Of a DNA stretch of 64,000 nt, positions 25,622-33,761 are shown in pieces. Position numbers and translations under genes: made by a program. The notes below the pieces were generated by a model. That model was not told the DNA's origin. It searched no databases and saw only the letters and a program-made list of their open reading frames with translations. How positions within the stretch are numbered: the stretch's first letter is position 1; each line of letters opens with the position of its first letter. Source of the DNA: Streptomyces sp. NBC_01445 (lineage in GTDB: Bacteria; Actinomycetota; Actinomycetes; Streptomycetales; Streptomycetaceae); assembly GCF_035918235.1 (NCBI RefSeq), contig NZ_CP109485.1, positions 3,162,001 through 3,226,000 on the forward strand. Direction: 5' to 3'.

Positions 25622-26472
25622 GACTTCACCGCCCCGGTCAGCATCCCGCCGGTGAGTCTGCGCTGGATGAGCGCGAAGATCACCAGTGAGGGCAGGGTCG
25701 CGAGGAACGCCGCGGCGGCCAGCGGCCCGAGGTCGGCAACGCCCTCCGCGCCGAGGAAGTGCGTCAGGATCACCGGCAGCGTCTGCCTCTCCGGGGTCTT
25801 CATCAGGACCAGCGCGAAGAAGAACTCGTTCCACGCGGTGATGAACGCGAACAGGGCCGTCGCCACCAGGCCCGGCGTGAGCAGCGGCGCCGTGACGGAG
25901 ACGAGCGTGCGCAGCTTTCCGGCTCCGTCGACGGCAGCCGCCTCCTCCAGCTCGGGCGGCACGGCCCGGACGTAGCCGACCAGCATCCACAGTGCGAAGG
26001 GCAGCGACCACACGACGTAGACCATGGTCAGGCCGGGCAGCGAGTTGATCAGGTGCAGGTTCTTCAGGATCAGGAAGAGCGGGATGATCAGCAGGACGAA
26101 CGGGAACGCCTGGCTGACCACCACCCAGCCCGTCGCAGCGCGGGACAGCGCGGAGCGGTGGCGGGCCATCACGTACGCCATCGGAGTCGCGATGACGACG
26201 GCGATCAGGGCCGCGCAGACCGCCACGATCACGGAGTTGACGGCGGCCCTCAGGAGCGGCTGCTCGTCGAAGGCCTGGCGGAAGTTGGCGAGTGTGGGGT
26301 CCTTGGGTATCCACGTGGGGTGCAGGCTCGCGAGTTCACGGGGCGGCTTGAACGCCGTGGAGATCAGCCACAGGAACGGGAACGCGAGGAAGACGAGATA
26401 GGCGAGCAGCGCGAGGTACTGGCCCGCGCGCGCCGGCCTGCTGGGCCGGATGCCTGTCCGGGTACGGCTCAC
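25618..26472 (-). CDS. Sugar ABC transporter permease, MalG type
   Basis: 284 residues with six hydrophobic segments and the cytoplasmic EAA loop EEAAAVDGAGKLRTLVSVTAPLLTPG, which contacts the ATPase. The N-terminus LLAYLVFLAFPFLWLISTAFKPPREL is typical of MalG/second-position permeases. GTG 26472 overlaps the stop of the first permease (GTGA). It acts in the membrane as partner of the MalF-type subunit. Confidence 0.93.
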   Translation of the reverse strand: MSRTRTGIRPSRPARAGQYLALLAYLVFLAFPFLWLISTAFKPPRELASLHPTWIPKDPTLANFRQAFDEQPLLRAAVNSVIVAVCAALIAVVIATPMAYVMARHRSALSRAATGWVVVSQAFPFVLLIIPLFLILKNLHLINSLPGLTMVYVVWSLPFALWMLVGYVRAVPPELEEAAAVDGAGKLRTLVSVTAPLLTPGLVATALFAFITAWNEFFFALVLMKTPERQTLPVILTHFLGAEGVADLGPLAAAAFLATLPSLVIFALIQRRLTGGMLTGAVKS

Positions 26473-27407
26473 TGCTCGTCGCCTCCCTTGAGCCGGCCCA
26501 CGAGATAGAAGGCGAGGATGACCGAGATGACCGCGACCATCACGCAGCCCATCGCCGCCGCGTAGCCGAACTGGCCGTAGCGGAAGGCCTCTTCGTAGGC
26601 GAAGAGCATGGGCAGGCGGGTCCGGCCGCCCGGGCCGCCGTTGGTCAGGACGTAGACCAGGGCGAACGAGTTGAAGTTCCAGATGAAGTTGAGCGCGGTG
26701 ATGGCGAGGGCGACCGGCCTGAGCGCGGGCCACGTCACAGCGCGGAAGCGGCCCCAGGCACCGGCGCCGTCGAGCGCCGCGGCCTCGTGGAGTTCGGGCG
26801 AGGTGTTCTGGAGCCCGGCGAGCAGGGCGACGGTGGTCTGCGGCATGCCCGCCCAGATGCCGACGACGATCACGGCGGGCAGCGCGGTCGCCAGACCGGT
26901 GAGCCAGTCGCGCCCGTCACCGAGGCCGAGGTCGCGGATGGTCTCGTTGAGGATGCCCGCGTCGGGGTTGTAGACGAGGCGCCACATGATGCCGACGACC
27001 ACCTCGGGCATCGCCCAGGGAATGATCGCGAGCGCCCGCGCCAGCCAGCGGAAGCGGAGGTTCTGGTTGAGCAGGAGCGCGAGGCCCAGGGCGAGCAGGA
27101 ACTGAGGGACGGTCACCCCGACCGCCCACAGCAGGCCGATCCGGAACGAGTCCCAGAACAGCGTGTCGTGCAGCAGGTCCTGGAAGTTGAGCGCCCCGAC
27201 CCACTGGGTCGGCGCCGTGCGGCCGGCCTGCGAGTCGGTGAACGCCAGCGCGATGCCGTAGAGGAGAGGCCCGACGCTGAGCACGAGGATCGGGATGAGG
27301 GCGGGCAGAACCAGGAACCAGGCGGCGCCGCGGTCCGCCGGGCGCCCACCGCCCGGTGGCCCTGGCACGCGCTTCCCCGTCCGCGTCGTTGCGGTCGCCA
27401 ATGTCAC
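26469..27407 (-). CDS. Sugar ABC transporter permease, MalF type
   Basis: 312 residues; six hydrophobic helices, the EAA loop LHEAAALDGAGAWGRFRAVTWPALRP, and the usual first-permease start FLVLPALIPILVLSVGPLLYGIALAFTD (two parts of one helix and turn). GTG 27407 has AAGGAG 9 bases upstream. It is first in a three-gene operon that lacks its own ATPase, as most Streptomyces sugar importers do; these usually share MsiK encoded elsewhere. Confidence 0.93.
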   Translation of the reverse strand: MTLATATTRTGKRVPGPPGGGRPADRGAAWFLVLPALIPILVLSVGPLLYGIALAFTDSQAGRTAPTQWVGALNFQDLLHDTLFWDSFRIGLLWAVGVTVPQFLLALGLALLLNQNLRFRWLARALAIIPWAMPEVVVGIMWRLVYNPDAGILNETIRDLGLGDGRDWLTGLATALPAVIVVGIWAGMPQTTVALLAGLQNTSPELHEAAALDGAGAWGRFRAVTWPALRPVALAITALNFIWNFNSFALVYVLTNGGPGGRTRLPMLFAYEEAFRYGQFGYAAAMGCVMVAVISVILAFYLVGRLKGGDEQ

Positions 27408-27598
27408 GTGTCCGGCTCCTTCGGGCGACTGGGTACGGCACCGGCCACCCCGGCGGCCTCCGTCATCGTGCTGAGGGACCCGTTACTCGTCAAGCCAGTG
27501 CGCACGGCCTTGTCCGTCAGGGCGTGGACCGGGGCGTATGCGCACGTGATACGGGTGCGAGACTGGGCCCGGACCAAGGGATCATCGGGAGGCAAGTG

Positions 27599-28486
27599 AT
27601 GGACGAGGCGCAGGCGCGGAAGGTGCTCGCGGCGGCGGGGCTCCTCGGTGGACAGCAGGGCGGCGGACAGCGGGGCGGTGGGCCGGAGGGCGAGCTGCTC
27701 GCGCTCGGCGAGAACGCCGTGTTCGCGCTCGGCGACCTGGTGGTCAAGGTGGGCCGCGACCCCGAGCTCCTGGAGCGTGCCCGGCGCGAGCTCGCCGTCG
27801 CGGGCTGGCTCGCCGGCCAGGGCGTGCCGGCCGTACGGGCCGCCGAGCCCGAGCCGCTCCTCGTGGACGGTCACCCGGTGACGCTGTGGCACCGCGTTCC
27901 GGCCGCGCTGCGCCCCGCCGAGCCGCGCGACCTGGCCGAGCTGCTCCGCCTCGTGCACGCCCTGCCCGCCCCGCCCTTCGCGCTGCCGCGCCGCGAGCTG
28001 CTCGGCGGCGTCGAGCGGTGGCTGCGGCTCGCAGGCGACGCGATCGACCCCGCCGACGCCGCGTATCTGCGCGAACGGCGCGACAGCTTCGCGGACGCGG
28101 CGGCGGCGCTCGTCCCCCACCTGACGCCGGGCCCGATCCATGGGGACGCGCTGCCGCGCAATGTTCACATCGGCCCCGACGGACCCGTCCTCGTCGACCT
28201 GGAGACGTTCTCCTCCGACCTGCGCGAGCACGACCTGGTCGTCATGGCGCTCTCCCGCGACCGCTACGGGCTCGACCCCGAGGCGTACGACGCGTTCACG
28301 CGGACGTACGGCTGGGACGTGCGGGAGTGGGACGGGTGCGCCGTGCTGCGCGGCGCGCGCGAGACGGCGAGCTGCGCGTGGGTCGCCCAGCACGCGCCGA
28401 CCAACCCCAAGGCGCTCGCGGAGTTCGAGCGCAGGGTGGCGTCACTGCGGGACGGGGATCCGACGGTGCGCTGGTACCCGTTCTGA
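27599..28486 (+). CDS. Aminoglycoside phosphotransferase-fold (APH) kinase
   Basis: 295 residues. The N-lobe has LGENAVFALGDLVVKVGR with the ATP-binding lysine; the catalytic loop reads IHGDALPRNVHI (HGD....N) followed by the metal-binding VDLETFSSDLREHDL. Such proteins phosphorylate aminoglycosides, sugars, choline or homoserine; no sub-family is clear. GGAGG lies 6-7 bases before ATG 27599. It is divergent from the ABC importer, 191 bases away, and might phosphorylate the imported sugar, though this is only proximity. Confidence 0.85.
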   Translation: MDEAQARKVLAAAGLLGGQQGGGQRGGGPEGELLALGENAVFALGDLVVKVGRDPELLERARRELAVAGWLAGQGVPAVRAAEPEPLLVDGHPVTLWHRVPAALRPAEPRDLAELLRLVHALPAPPFALPRRELLGGVERWLRLAGDAIDPADAAYLRERRDSFADAAAALVPHLTPGPIHGDALPRNVHIGPDGPVLVDLETFSSDLREHDLVVMALSRDRYGLDPEAYDAFTRTYGWDVREWDGCAVLRGARETASCAWVAQHAPTNPKALAEFERRVASLRDGDPTVRWYPF

Positions 28487-28652
28487 CGGCTTCCTTCGAG
28501 GCGCGCGGCTGAACTTCCGCCCCTGCACGGGCGTTTGGACTCCCGCTCAGGAGTTGTTGGACTTTCGCGCTGAATTCATCCGATCTCTTTCCCGTGGCGG
28601 GGTCCTGGAGCAAGGTACGGCGGAGTTCGCCGACCCTTGCCTGGAGGACCTG

Positions 28653-31490
28653 ATGCCCACGCACCCCGAACCCGACTCCGCCGTCTCCCGCCGTTCCGTC
28701 CTCAAATACGGCTCAGCCATCGGATCTCTCCTGGCCCTGAGCCAAGTTCCCGCCTTCACGGCACAGGCAGCGCCGAGACCCGGCGGGCACCCGGCCGCGC
28801 CACGCCTCGTACCCGAGGCCGACGCGCTCGCGCTGCGCTACGGGTCCCCGGCCGCCGAGGACCTGCTCATGCGGGAGGGACTGCCCATCGGCAACGGCCG
28901 CCTCGGGGCCGTCGTCTCGGGGCACCCGTCCCGCGAGGTCCTGTCCGTCTCGGACGTCACCCTGTGGACGGGCGGAGCGAACGACGCGCTCGAGTCCGAC
29001 GGTCAATTCCCTTACGACACCGCCCATTTCGGCTCGTACGGCGTCCTCACCAAGGCGTATCTGGAGGTGCCGGGACACGACCCGTCCGCCGTGAGCGGCT
29101 ACCGGCGCCGCCTCGACCTCAGCAACGGCCTGACGACGGTGGAGTACGAGCTCGGCGGAACCCGCTTCCGGCGTGAGATCTACTGCAGTCACCCCGACGA
29201 CGTGATCGTCGTCCGGCTCACCCGCAACGGCGGCGGCACCTGGAGCGGACGCCTCACGCTGACCGGGACGCGCGGCGAGCCGATCACCGTGGACCGCGCC
29301 ACGGCGTCGGCCGGCTTCGCCGCGAAACTCGACAACGGCCTCGCGTACGCCGCCGTCGCGCGGGCGGCGACGCACCGCGGCGGCACGGTCGGCGCGAGCG
29401 GCTCCTCGGTCACCTTCGAGGACTGCGACGAGGTGCTCCTCGTCCTGAGCGGCGGCACCTCCTACTCCCCCGACGCCGACGGCTTCATCGACCGTGACGC
29501 CGACCCGCGCGCCACCGCCGCCACGCGGACCGCCGCCGCGGCGAAGGCCGGCGCGACCCGCCTCCTCGCCGCCCATGTCGCCGACCACCGCGCCCTGTTC
29601 GACACCATGAGCGTCGACCTGGGCGCGTCCACCGACGCGCAGCGGGCCCTGGACACCGACAAGCGGCTCCTGGCCCGGCAGGCCTCCGGTGGCCGCCCCG
29701 ACCCCGAACTCGAGGCGTCGTACGTCCAGTTCGGCCGCTATCTCACCGTGTGCGGCTCGCGCTCCTCGCTGCCGCTCAACCTCCAAGGCCTGTGGATCGA
29801 CCGGAACGACCCGGCGTGGATGGCGGACTACCACACCGACATCAACATCCAGATGAACTACTGGCCCACCGACAGGACCGGCCTGCCCGACTGCTTCGAC
29901 GCCCTCGCCGACTACTGCCTCGCCCAGGTCCCGCACTGGGAGAAGCGCACCCGCGAGCTGTTCAACGACCCGCGCAACGGCTTTCGCAACACGAGCGGCG
30001 AGATCGCCGGCTGGACCACCGCGTTCTCCACCAACACCATGGGCGGCCCCGGTTGGTGGTGGCACCCGGCGAGCAACGCCTGGCTGTGCAACTCCCTCTT
30101 CGAGCACTACGAGTTCACCCTCGACCGGCGCTATCTGGCGAAGATCCTGCCGCTCCTGGAGGGGGCCTGCGCGTTCTGGGAGAAGCGGCTCGTCACGGCG
30201 ACGGTGAAGGACCCGAGGACCGGGGCGGACGTCGAGGTGCTCGTCGACGACCACGACTGGTCGCCGGAGCACGGTCCGACCGACGCGCGCGGCATCACGT
30301 ACGCCCAGGAGCTGGTCTGGCAGCTCTTCGAGAACTTCCGCACCGCCACGGCGGCCCTCGGCACCTCCAAGGCATACGCCCGCCGTGTCGCCGCCCTCCA
30401 GAACAGGCTGTACCTGCCGCGCGTCAGCCCCACCACGGGCTGGCTGGAGGAGTGGATGGGCGGCGCGAACCTCGGCGAGACGCAGCACCGGCACCTCTCC
30501 TACCTCGTCGGCCTGTTCCCCGGCGACCGCGTCAGCCGCGACCGCAGCCCGCACGACGTCCTCGTCGGCGTCGACAAGGGCCTCACGGCCCGCGGCATGG
30601 ACACCTACGGCTGGGGCTGCGCGTGGCGCGCCCTGTGCTGGGCGCGGATGAAGGACGCGGAGAAGGCGTACCAGCTCGTCGGCACGGTACTGCGGCCCTC
30701 CGTGAACCACAGCAACGGCACCGCGCCGAACTTCTTCGACATGTACCAACTGGGCGGCGACAGCTCGGTGTTCCAGATCGACGCCAACTTCGGCGCGACG
30801 GCCGCCGTGATCGAGATGCTCCTCTACTCCCGCCCCGGCCTCGTCGAACTCCTGCCCGCTCTGCCGGTCGCGTGGGGCGCGTCGGGCAGGGTCACCGGCA
30901 TCGGCGTGCGCGGCGGGTTCACGGCCGACCTGGAGTGGAAGGACGGCGTGGCGACGAAGCTCCGGCTCACCTCGACCGGCGGCCGCACCACCCGCGTACG
31001 GGCCGGCTCCTGGACGAAGGACGTCAGCCTGAAACCGGGCGCGAGCATCACCCTGGCCCCCTCGTACGCGTCGCAGCGCTACGTCCTCGTCAACCGGGCC
31101 GACAGCGGCATGGCGATCGAGGTGTCGGGGACCGCCGAGTCCGCGCCGCTGGTCCTCGGCACGCGCACGGGCGGCGCGTCGCAGCAGTGGAAGTTCGCGG
31201 AGTCCCTGGACGGCGGCCACCGCCTCACCAACGTGCACTCCGGCCTGACGGCGGACGTCAGCGGCGGCCAGGCCACGGAGAACGCCCCGATCGTCCAGTA
31301 CCGGGCCACCGGCGCCGACAACCAGCACTGGCGCGCGGAGTCCACGGACGGTGGCCACGTCCGGCTGGTGTGCGTCCGCACGGGCAAGTCCCTCGGCGCG
31401 GCCGGCGGTTCCACGGCGACGGGCACGGCGGTCGTCCAGCAGACGTACACGGGTGCGGCGTCGCAGCAGTGGCGGCGGGTGGCCGTGTAG
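28653..31490 (+). CDS. Secreted GH95 glycosidase (alpha-L-fucosidase family) with ricin-type lectin domain
   Basis: 945 residues. A Tat-type signal (SRRSVLKYGSAIGSLLALS) ends near residue 45. The GH95 N-terminal domain starts at LRYGSPAAEDLLMREGLPIGNG (in two parts), the catalytic (alpha/alpha)6 domain includes DYHTDINIQMNYW and the general-acid motif SPEHG with E539, and the C-terminal 140 residues form a ricin-B trefoil with three repeats ending in QQW, QHW and QQW. In characterised fucosidases the NIN pair is two Asn; here it is D396-I-N398, a difference that may alter substrate range. GGAGG lies 7 bases before ATG 28653. It probably works outside the cell to feed the adjacent importer. 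Confidence 0.92.
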   Translation: MPTHPEPDSAVSRRSVLKYGSAIGSLLALSQVPAFTAQAAPRPGGHPAAPRLVPEADALALRYGSPAAEDLLMREGLPIGNGRLGAVVSGHPSREVLSVSDVTLWTGGANDALESDGQFPYDTAHFGSYGVLTKAYLEVPGHDPSAVSGYRRRLDLSNGLTTVEYELGGTRFRREIYCSHPDDVIVVRLTRNGGGTWSGRLTLTGTRGEPITVDRATASAGFAAKLDNGLAYAAVARAATHRGGTVGASGSSVTFEDCDEVLLVLSGGTSYSPDADGFIDRDADPRATAATRTAAAAKAGATRLLAAHVADHRALFDTMSVDLGASTDAQRALDTDKRLLARQASGGRPDPELEASYVQFGRYLTVCGSRSSLPLNLQGLWIDRNDPAWMADYHTDINIQMNYWPTDRTGLPDCFDALADYCLAQVPHWEKRTRELFNDPRNGFRNTSGEIAGWTTAFSTNTMGGPGWWWHPASNAWLCNSLFEHYEFTLDRRYLAKILPLLEGACAFWEKRLVTATVKDPRTGADVEVLVDDHDWSPEHGPTDARGITYAQELVWQLFENFRTATAALGTSKAYARRVAALQNRLYLPRVSPTTGWLEEWMGGANLGETQHRHLSYLVGLFPGDRVSRDRSPHDVLVGVDKGLTARGMDTYGWGCAWRALCWARMKDAEKAYQLVGTVLRPSVNHSNGTAPNFFDMYQLGGDSSVFQIDANFGATAAVIEMLLYSRPGLVELLPALPVAWGASGRVTGIGVRGGFTADLEWKDGVATKLRLTSTGGRTTRVRAGSWTKDVSLKPGASITLAPSYASQRYVLVNRADSGMAIEVSGTAESAPLVLGTRTGGASQQWKFAESLDGGHRLTNVHSGLTADVSGGQATENAPIVQYRATGADNQHWRAESTDGGHVRLVCVRTGKSLGAAGGSTATGTAVVQQTYTGAASQQWRRVAV

Positions 31491-31512
31491 AGCGGCTCGG
31501 TGGCGGCGGGAT

Positions 31513-31554
31513 CTTCACGGCTTCACCGGCCCCCGGACCGGTGGCTCCGTGAAG
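31513..31554. terminator. Bidirectional hairpin between convergent genes
   Basis: CTTCACGG (31513-31520) pairs with CCGTGAAG (31547-31554); inside, after a small CTT/GCT mismatch, CACCGG pairs with CCGGTG around an eight-base loop. It sits between the end of the GH95 gene and the end of the convergent exonuclease gene and needs no U-tract to be read as an actinomycete terminator. Confidence 0.75.
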
Positions 31555-31570
31555 CCCCCCGCCCCACCAC

Positions 31571-32293
31571 TCAGACCCCGGGCCCCGTCAGCTCCCGCAT
31601 CGGCCACGCCGCCTCGACCACTGCCTGTGCGTCGCCCTTGCGGCGCAGGAAGGACTGGAAGTCCGCCGCCCACTGCGCGTACCACTCGATCTGGGACTCG
31701 TGCAGCCGGGCCGGTCCGAGGGAGGCGACCTTCGGGTGGCGGCCGGCTATCGCGCCGGCCAGGCGCGCGGCGGCGAGGGCGTCGGCGGAGGCGTCGTGCG
31801 CGGATTCGAGCGTCACGCCGTACTCCGCGCACACCGCCTCGAGGTTCCGCTTTCCCTTGCGGTAGCGGTCCACCGAGCGGTCGATCGTGTACGGGTCGAT
31901 GACCGGCGCCGGGTCCACTCCGCCGAGCCGCTCCCGCAGCGACGGCAGGCCGTGGCGGCGCAGCTCGGCGGAGAGCAGGGTCAGGTCGAACGCGGCGTTG
32001 TACGCGACGACGGGCACGCCCGTGCGCCAGTACCCGACGAGCGCCTCGGCGATGGAGTCCGCGACCCGGTCGGCCGGATCGCCGTCGGACGCCGCCTTCT
32101 CATTGCTGATCCCGTGCACGGCGACCGCGTCGGCGGGGATCTCGACCCCCGGGTCCGCGAGCCACTGCCGGTGTCCCAGCGGCCTCGCGTCCTTGACCTC
32201 TATCACCGCGCCCGTGACGATGCGCGCCTCGCGCGGATCCGTCCCCGTGGTCTCCAGGTCGAAGCCGACCAGCAGCTCCTGGTGCCATCCCAT
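31571..32293 (-). CDS. DEDDh 3'-5' exonuclease (DnaQ-like)
   Basis: 240 residues. The three exonuclease motifs are present: LVGFDLETTGTDPREARIV (Exo I, DE), VVAYNAAFDLTLLSAEL (Exo II, D) and the late HDASADALAAARL (Exo III with His and Asp), which makes it a DEDDh enzyme like DNA polymerase III epsilon or RNase T. Magnesium-dependent removal of nucleotides from a 3' end is expected. ATG 32293 has GAAGGGGG 6 bases upstream and is preferred over ATG 32311. Confidence 0.9.
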   Translation of the reverse strand: MGWHQELLVGFDLETTGTDPREARIVTGAVIEVKDARPLGHRQWLADPGVEIPADAVAVHGISNEKAASDGDPADRVADSIAEALVGYWRTGVPVVAYNAAFDLTLLSAELRRHGLPSLRERLGGVDPAPVIDPYTIDRSVDRYRKGKRNLEAVCAEYGVTLESAHDASADALAAARLAGAIAGRHPKVASLGPARLHESQIEWYAQWAADFQSFLRRKGDAQAVVEAAWPMRELTGPGV

Positions 32294-32403
32294 CGCGGCC
32301 CCCTTCTTCATGGTGCGTCCCCGTGTCTCCCCAGTGGCCACCACGATGACATGGGGCACTGACAACGGGCCGGGGGCGTTCCGCTTCCCGCCGTGCGGCG
32401 GGG

Positions 32404-33660
32404 TCAGGACACGGGCCGGGCGTCCGCCCAGGCCAGCTCGAATTCTTCGCGATACGTGGAGAAAAGTCCGACTTCCTCCCCGTCGCGGGGACTGTTCGCC
32501 TTCACCACGCGTCCGGGCCCGCGCAGCACGAGGACCGGCGCCTCCATGCCCCTGGCCCGGCGCAGGTACGACTGGACGACCCCGACGCCGTCCGACCCGT
32601 CACCGTCGACCAGATACGCGGTGAACCGTGGCGTCTCGTCGTAGACCTGGATCTCGAACGCGCCCGGGTCGCGCAGCCGGGCCCGCACCCGGCGCATGTG
32701 CAGGATGTTCATCTCGACGGCGCGGCTCAGCTCGCCGCGCTTGAGACCCAGCTCGCGCTCCCTGCGCTTGACGGCGCTGGAGGCGGGGTTGAGGAAGAGC
32801 AGCCGCACCCGGCAGCCGGACTCGGCGAGCCGGACGAGGCGGCGGCCCGAGAAGTTCTGCACCAGCATGTTCAGGCCTATGCCGATGGCGTCGAGGCGGC
32901 GCGCGCCACCGAAGATGTCCTCGGCCGGGAACTGGCGAAGAAGCCGTACCCGGTCCGGGTGCACGCCCACGACGTCGGCGTACCGGTCGCCGACGAGCTC
33001 CTCGACGGCGTCGACGGGGAGCCTGCGGGCGGACGGCACGTCGGAGCCCGCGCCCAGCATCTCCAGGAGCCGCCCGGACGCGCGCTCGGCCTGGGCGAGG
33101 ACGGCCTCGGACAGGGCGCGGTTGCGCGAGACGACGTTCCGCGTGACCTCGAGCTCGTCGAGGGCGAGTTCGACGTCGCGGCGGTCGTCGAAGTAGGGCT
33201 CGAAGCAGGGCCAGTGCTGGACCATCAGCTCGCGCAGCTGCGGCAGGGTGAGGAAGCTGAGGACGTTGTCGTCGGCCGGGTCGAGCAGATAGCCCTTGCG
33301 GCGGCTGACCTCGCGCACGGCGACGGCCCGCTGGACCCACTCCTGCCCGGCGGGCCCGGCGGCGGCCACGACCCAGTCGTCGCCGTGGACGGGTTCGTAG
33401 ATGGGGCGCAGCACTGCGGCCACGACGGCCCGCAGCCGCTGTTCGACCAGGTTCAGCCAGATGTAGGCGCGGCCGGCCCGCTGCGCGCGCGTACGGACCT
33501 CGCTCCAGGCGTCGGCGCCCCAGGCGAACTCCGACTCCGGTCCGATCTGGGATCCCATGTCCATCGGCCGTGCCAAGGACACCGCTCCGGGCGGGACGTC
33601 AGCGGAGCTCCCCTCGTGACCTGCGTCACCAGGGGGCAGCTCCAGCCCACCCGAGCTCAC
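32404..33660 (-). CDS. SAV2148 family protein with HEPN-like domain
   Basis: 418 residues, recognised as the conserved Streptomyces SAV2148 type by MDMGSQIGPESEFAWGADAW at the N-terminus and its overall length. The first 150 residues are helical (AYIWLNLVEQRLRAVVAAVLRPIYE); the middle carries VGVHPDRVRLLRQF and the C-terminal half a CRVRLLFLNP segment that looks like a nucleotide-hydrolase-like or PLD-like core. HEPN domains often cut RNA, but a clear R-x4-6-H motif is not evident. GTG 33660 with GGAAGG upstream is chosen because of the conserved start in the family; an extension to 33765 is unlikely. The biological role is unknown. Confidence 0.82.
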   Translation of the reverse strand: MSSGGLELPPGDAGHEGSSADVPPGAVSLARPMDMGSQIGPESEFAWGADAWSEVRTRAQRAGRAYIWLNLVEQRLRAVVAAVLRPIYEPVHGDDWVVAAAGPAGQEWVQRAVAVREVSRRKGYLLDPADDNVLSFLTLPQLRELMVQHWPCFEPYFDDRRDVELALDELEVTRNVVSRNRALSEAVLAQAERASGRLLEMLGAGSDVPSARRLPVDAVEELVGDRYADVVGVHPDRVRLLRQFPAEDIFGGARRLDAIGIGLNMLVQNFSGRRLVRLAESGCRVRLLFLNPASSAVKRRERELGLKRGELSRAVEMNILHMRRVRARLRDPGAFEIQVYDETPRFTAYLVDGDGSDGVGVVQSYLRRARGMEAPVLVLRGPGRVVKANSPRDGEEVGLFSTYREEFELAWADARPVS

Positions 33661-33761
33661 CCACGCACCGCCTTCCGCTCCCCCGAGCACTCCCCAGCAA
33701 CGATCAAGGAAGGGTACTCCGGGAGCGGTCGGCGGTGCAGCCGGATGGGCAGGGTAGTTTC

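Noticed and set aside
24335..28486. An ATPase subunit for the ABC importer
   Set aside because: No Walker A/B ATPase is encoded nearby; Streptomyces sugar importers generally share one ATPase encoded elsewhere.
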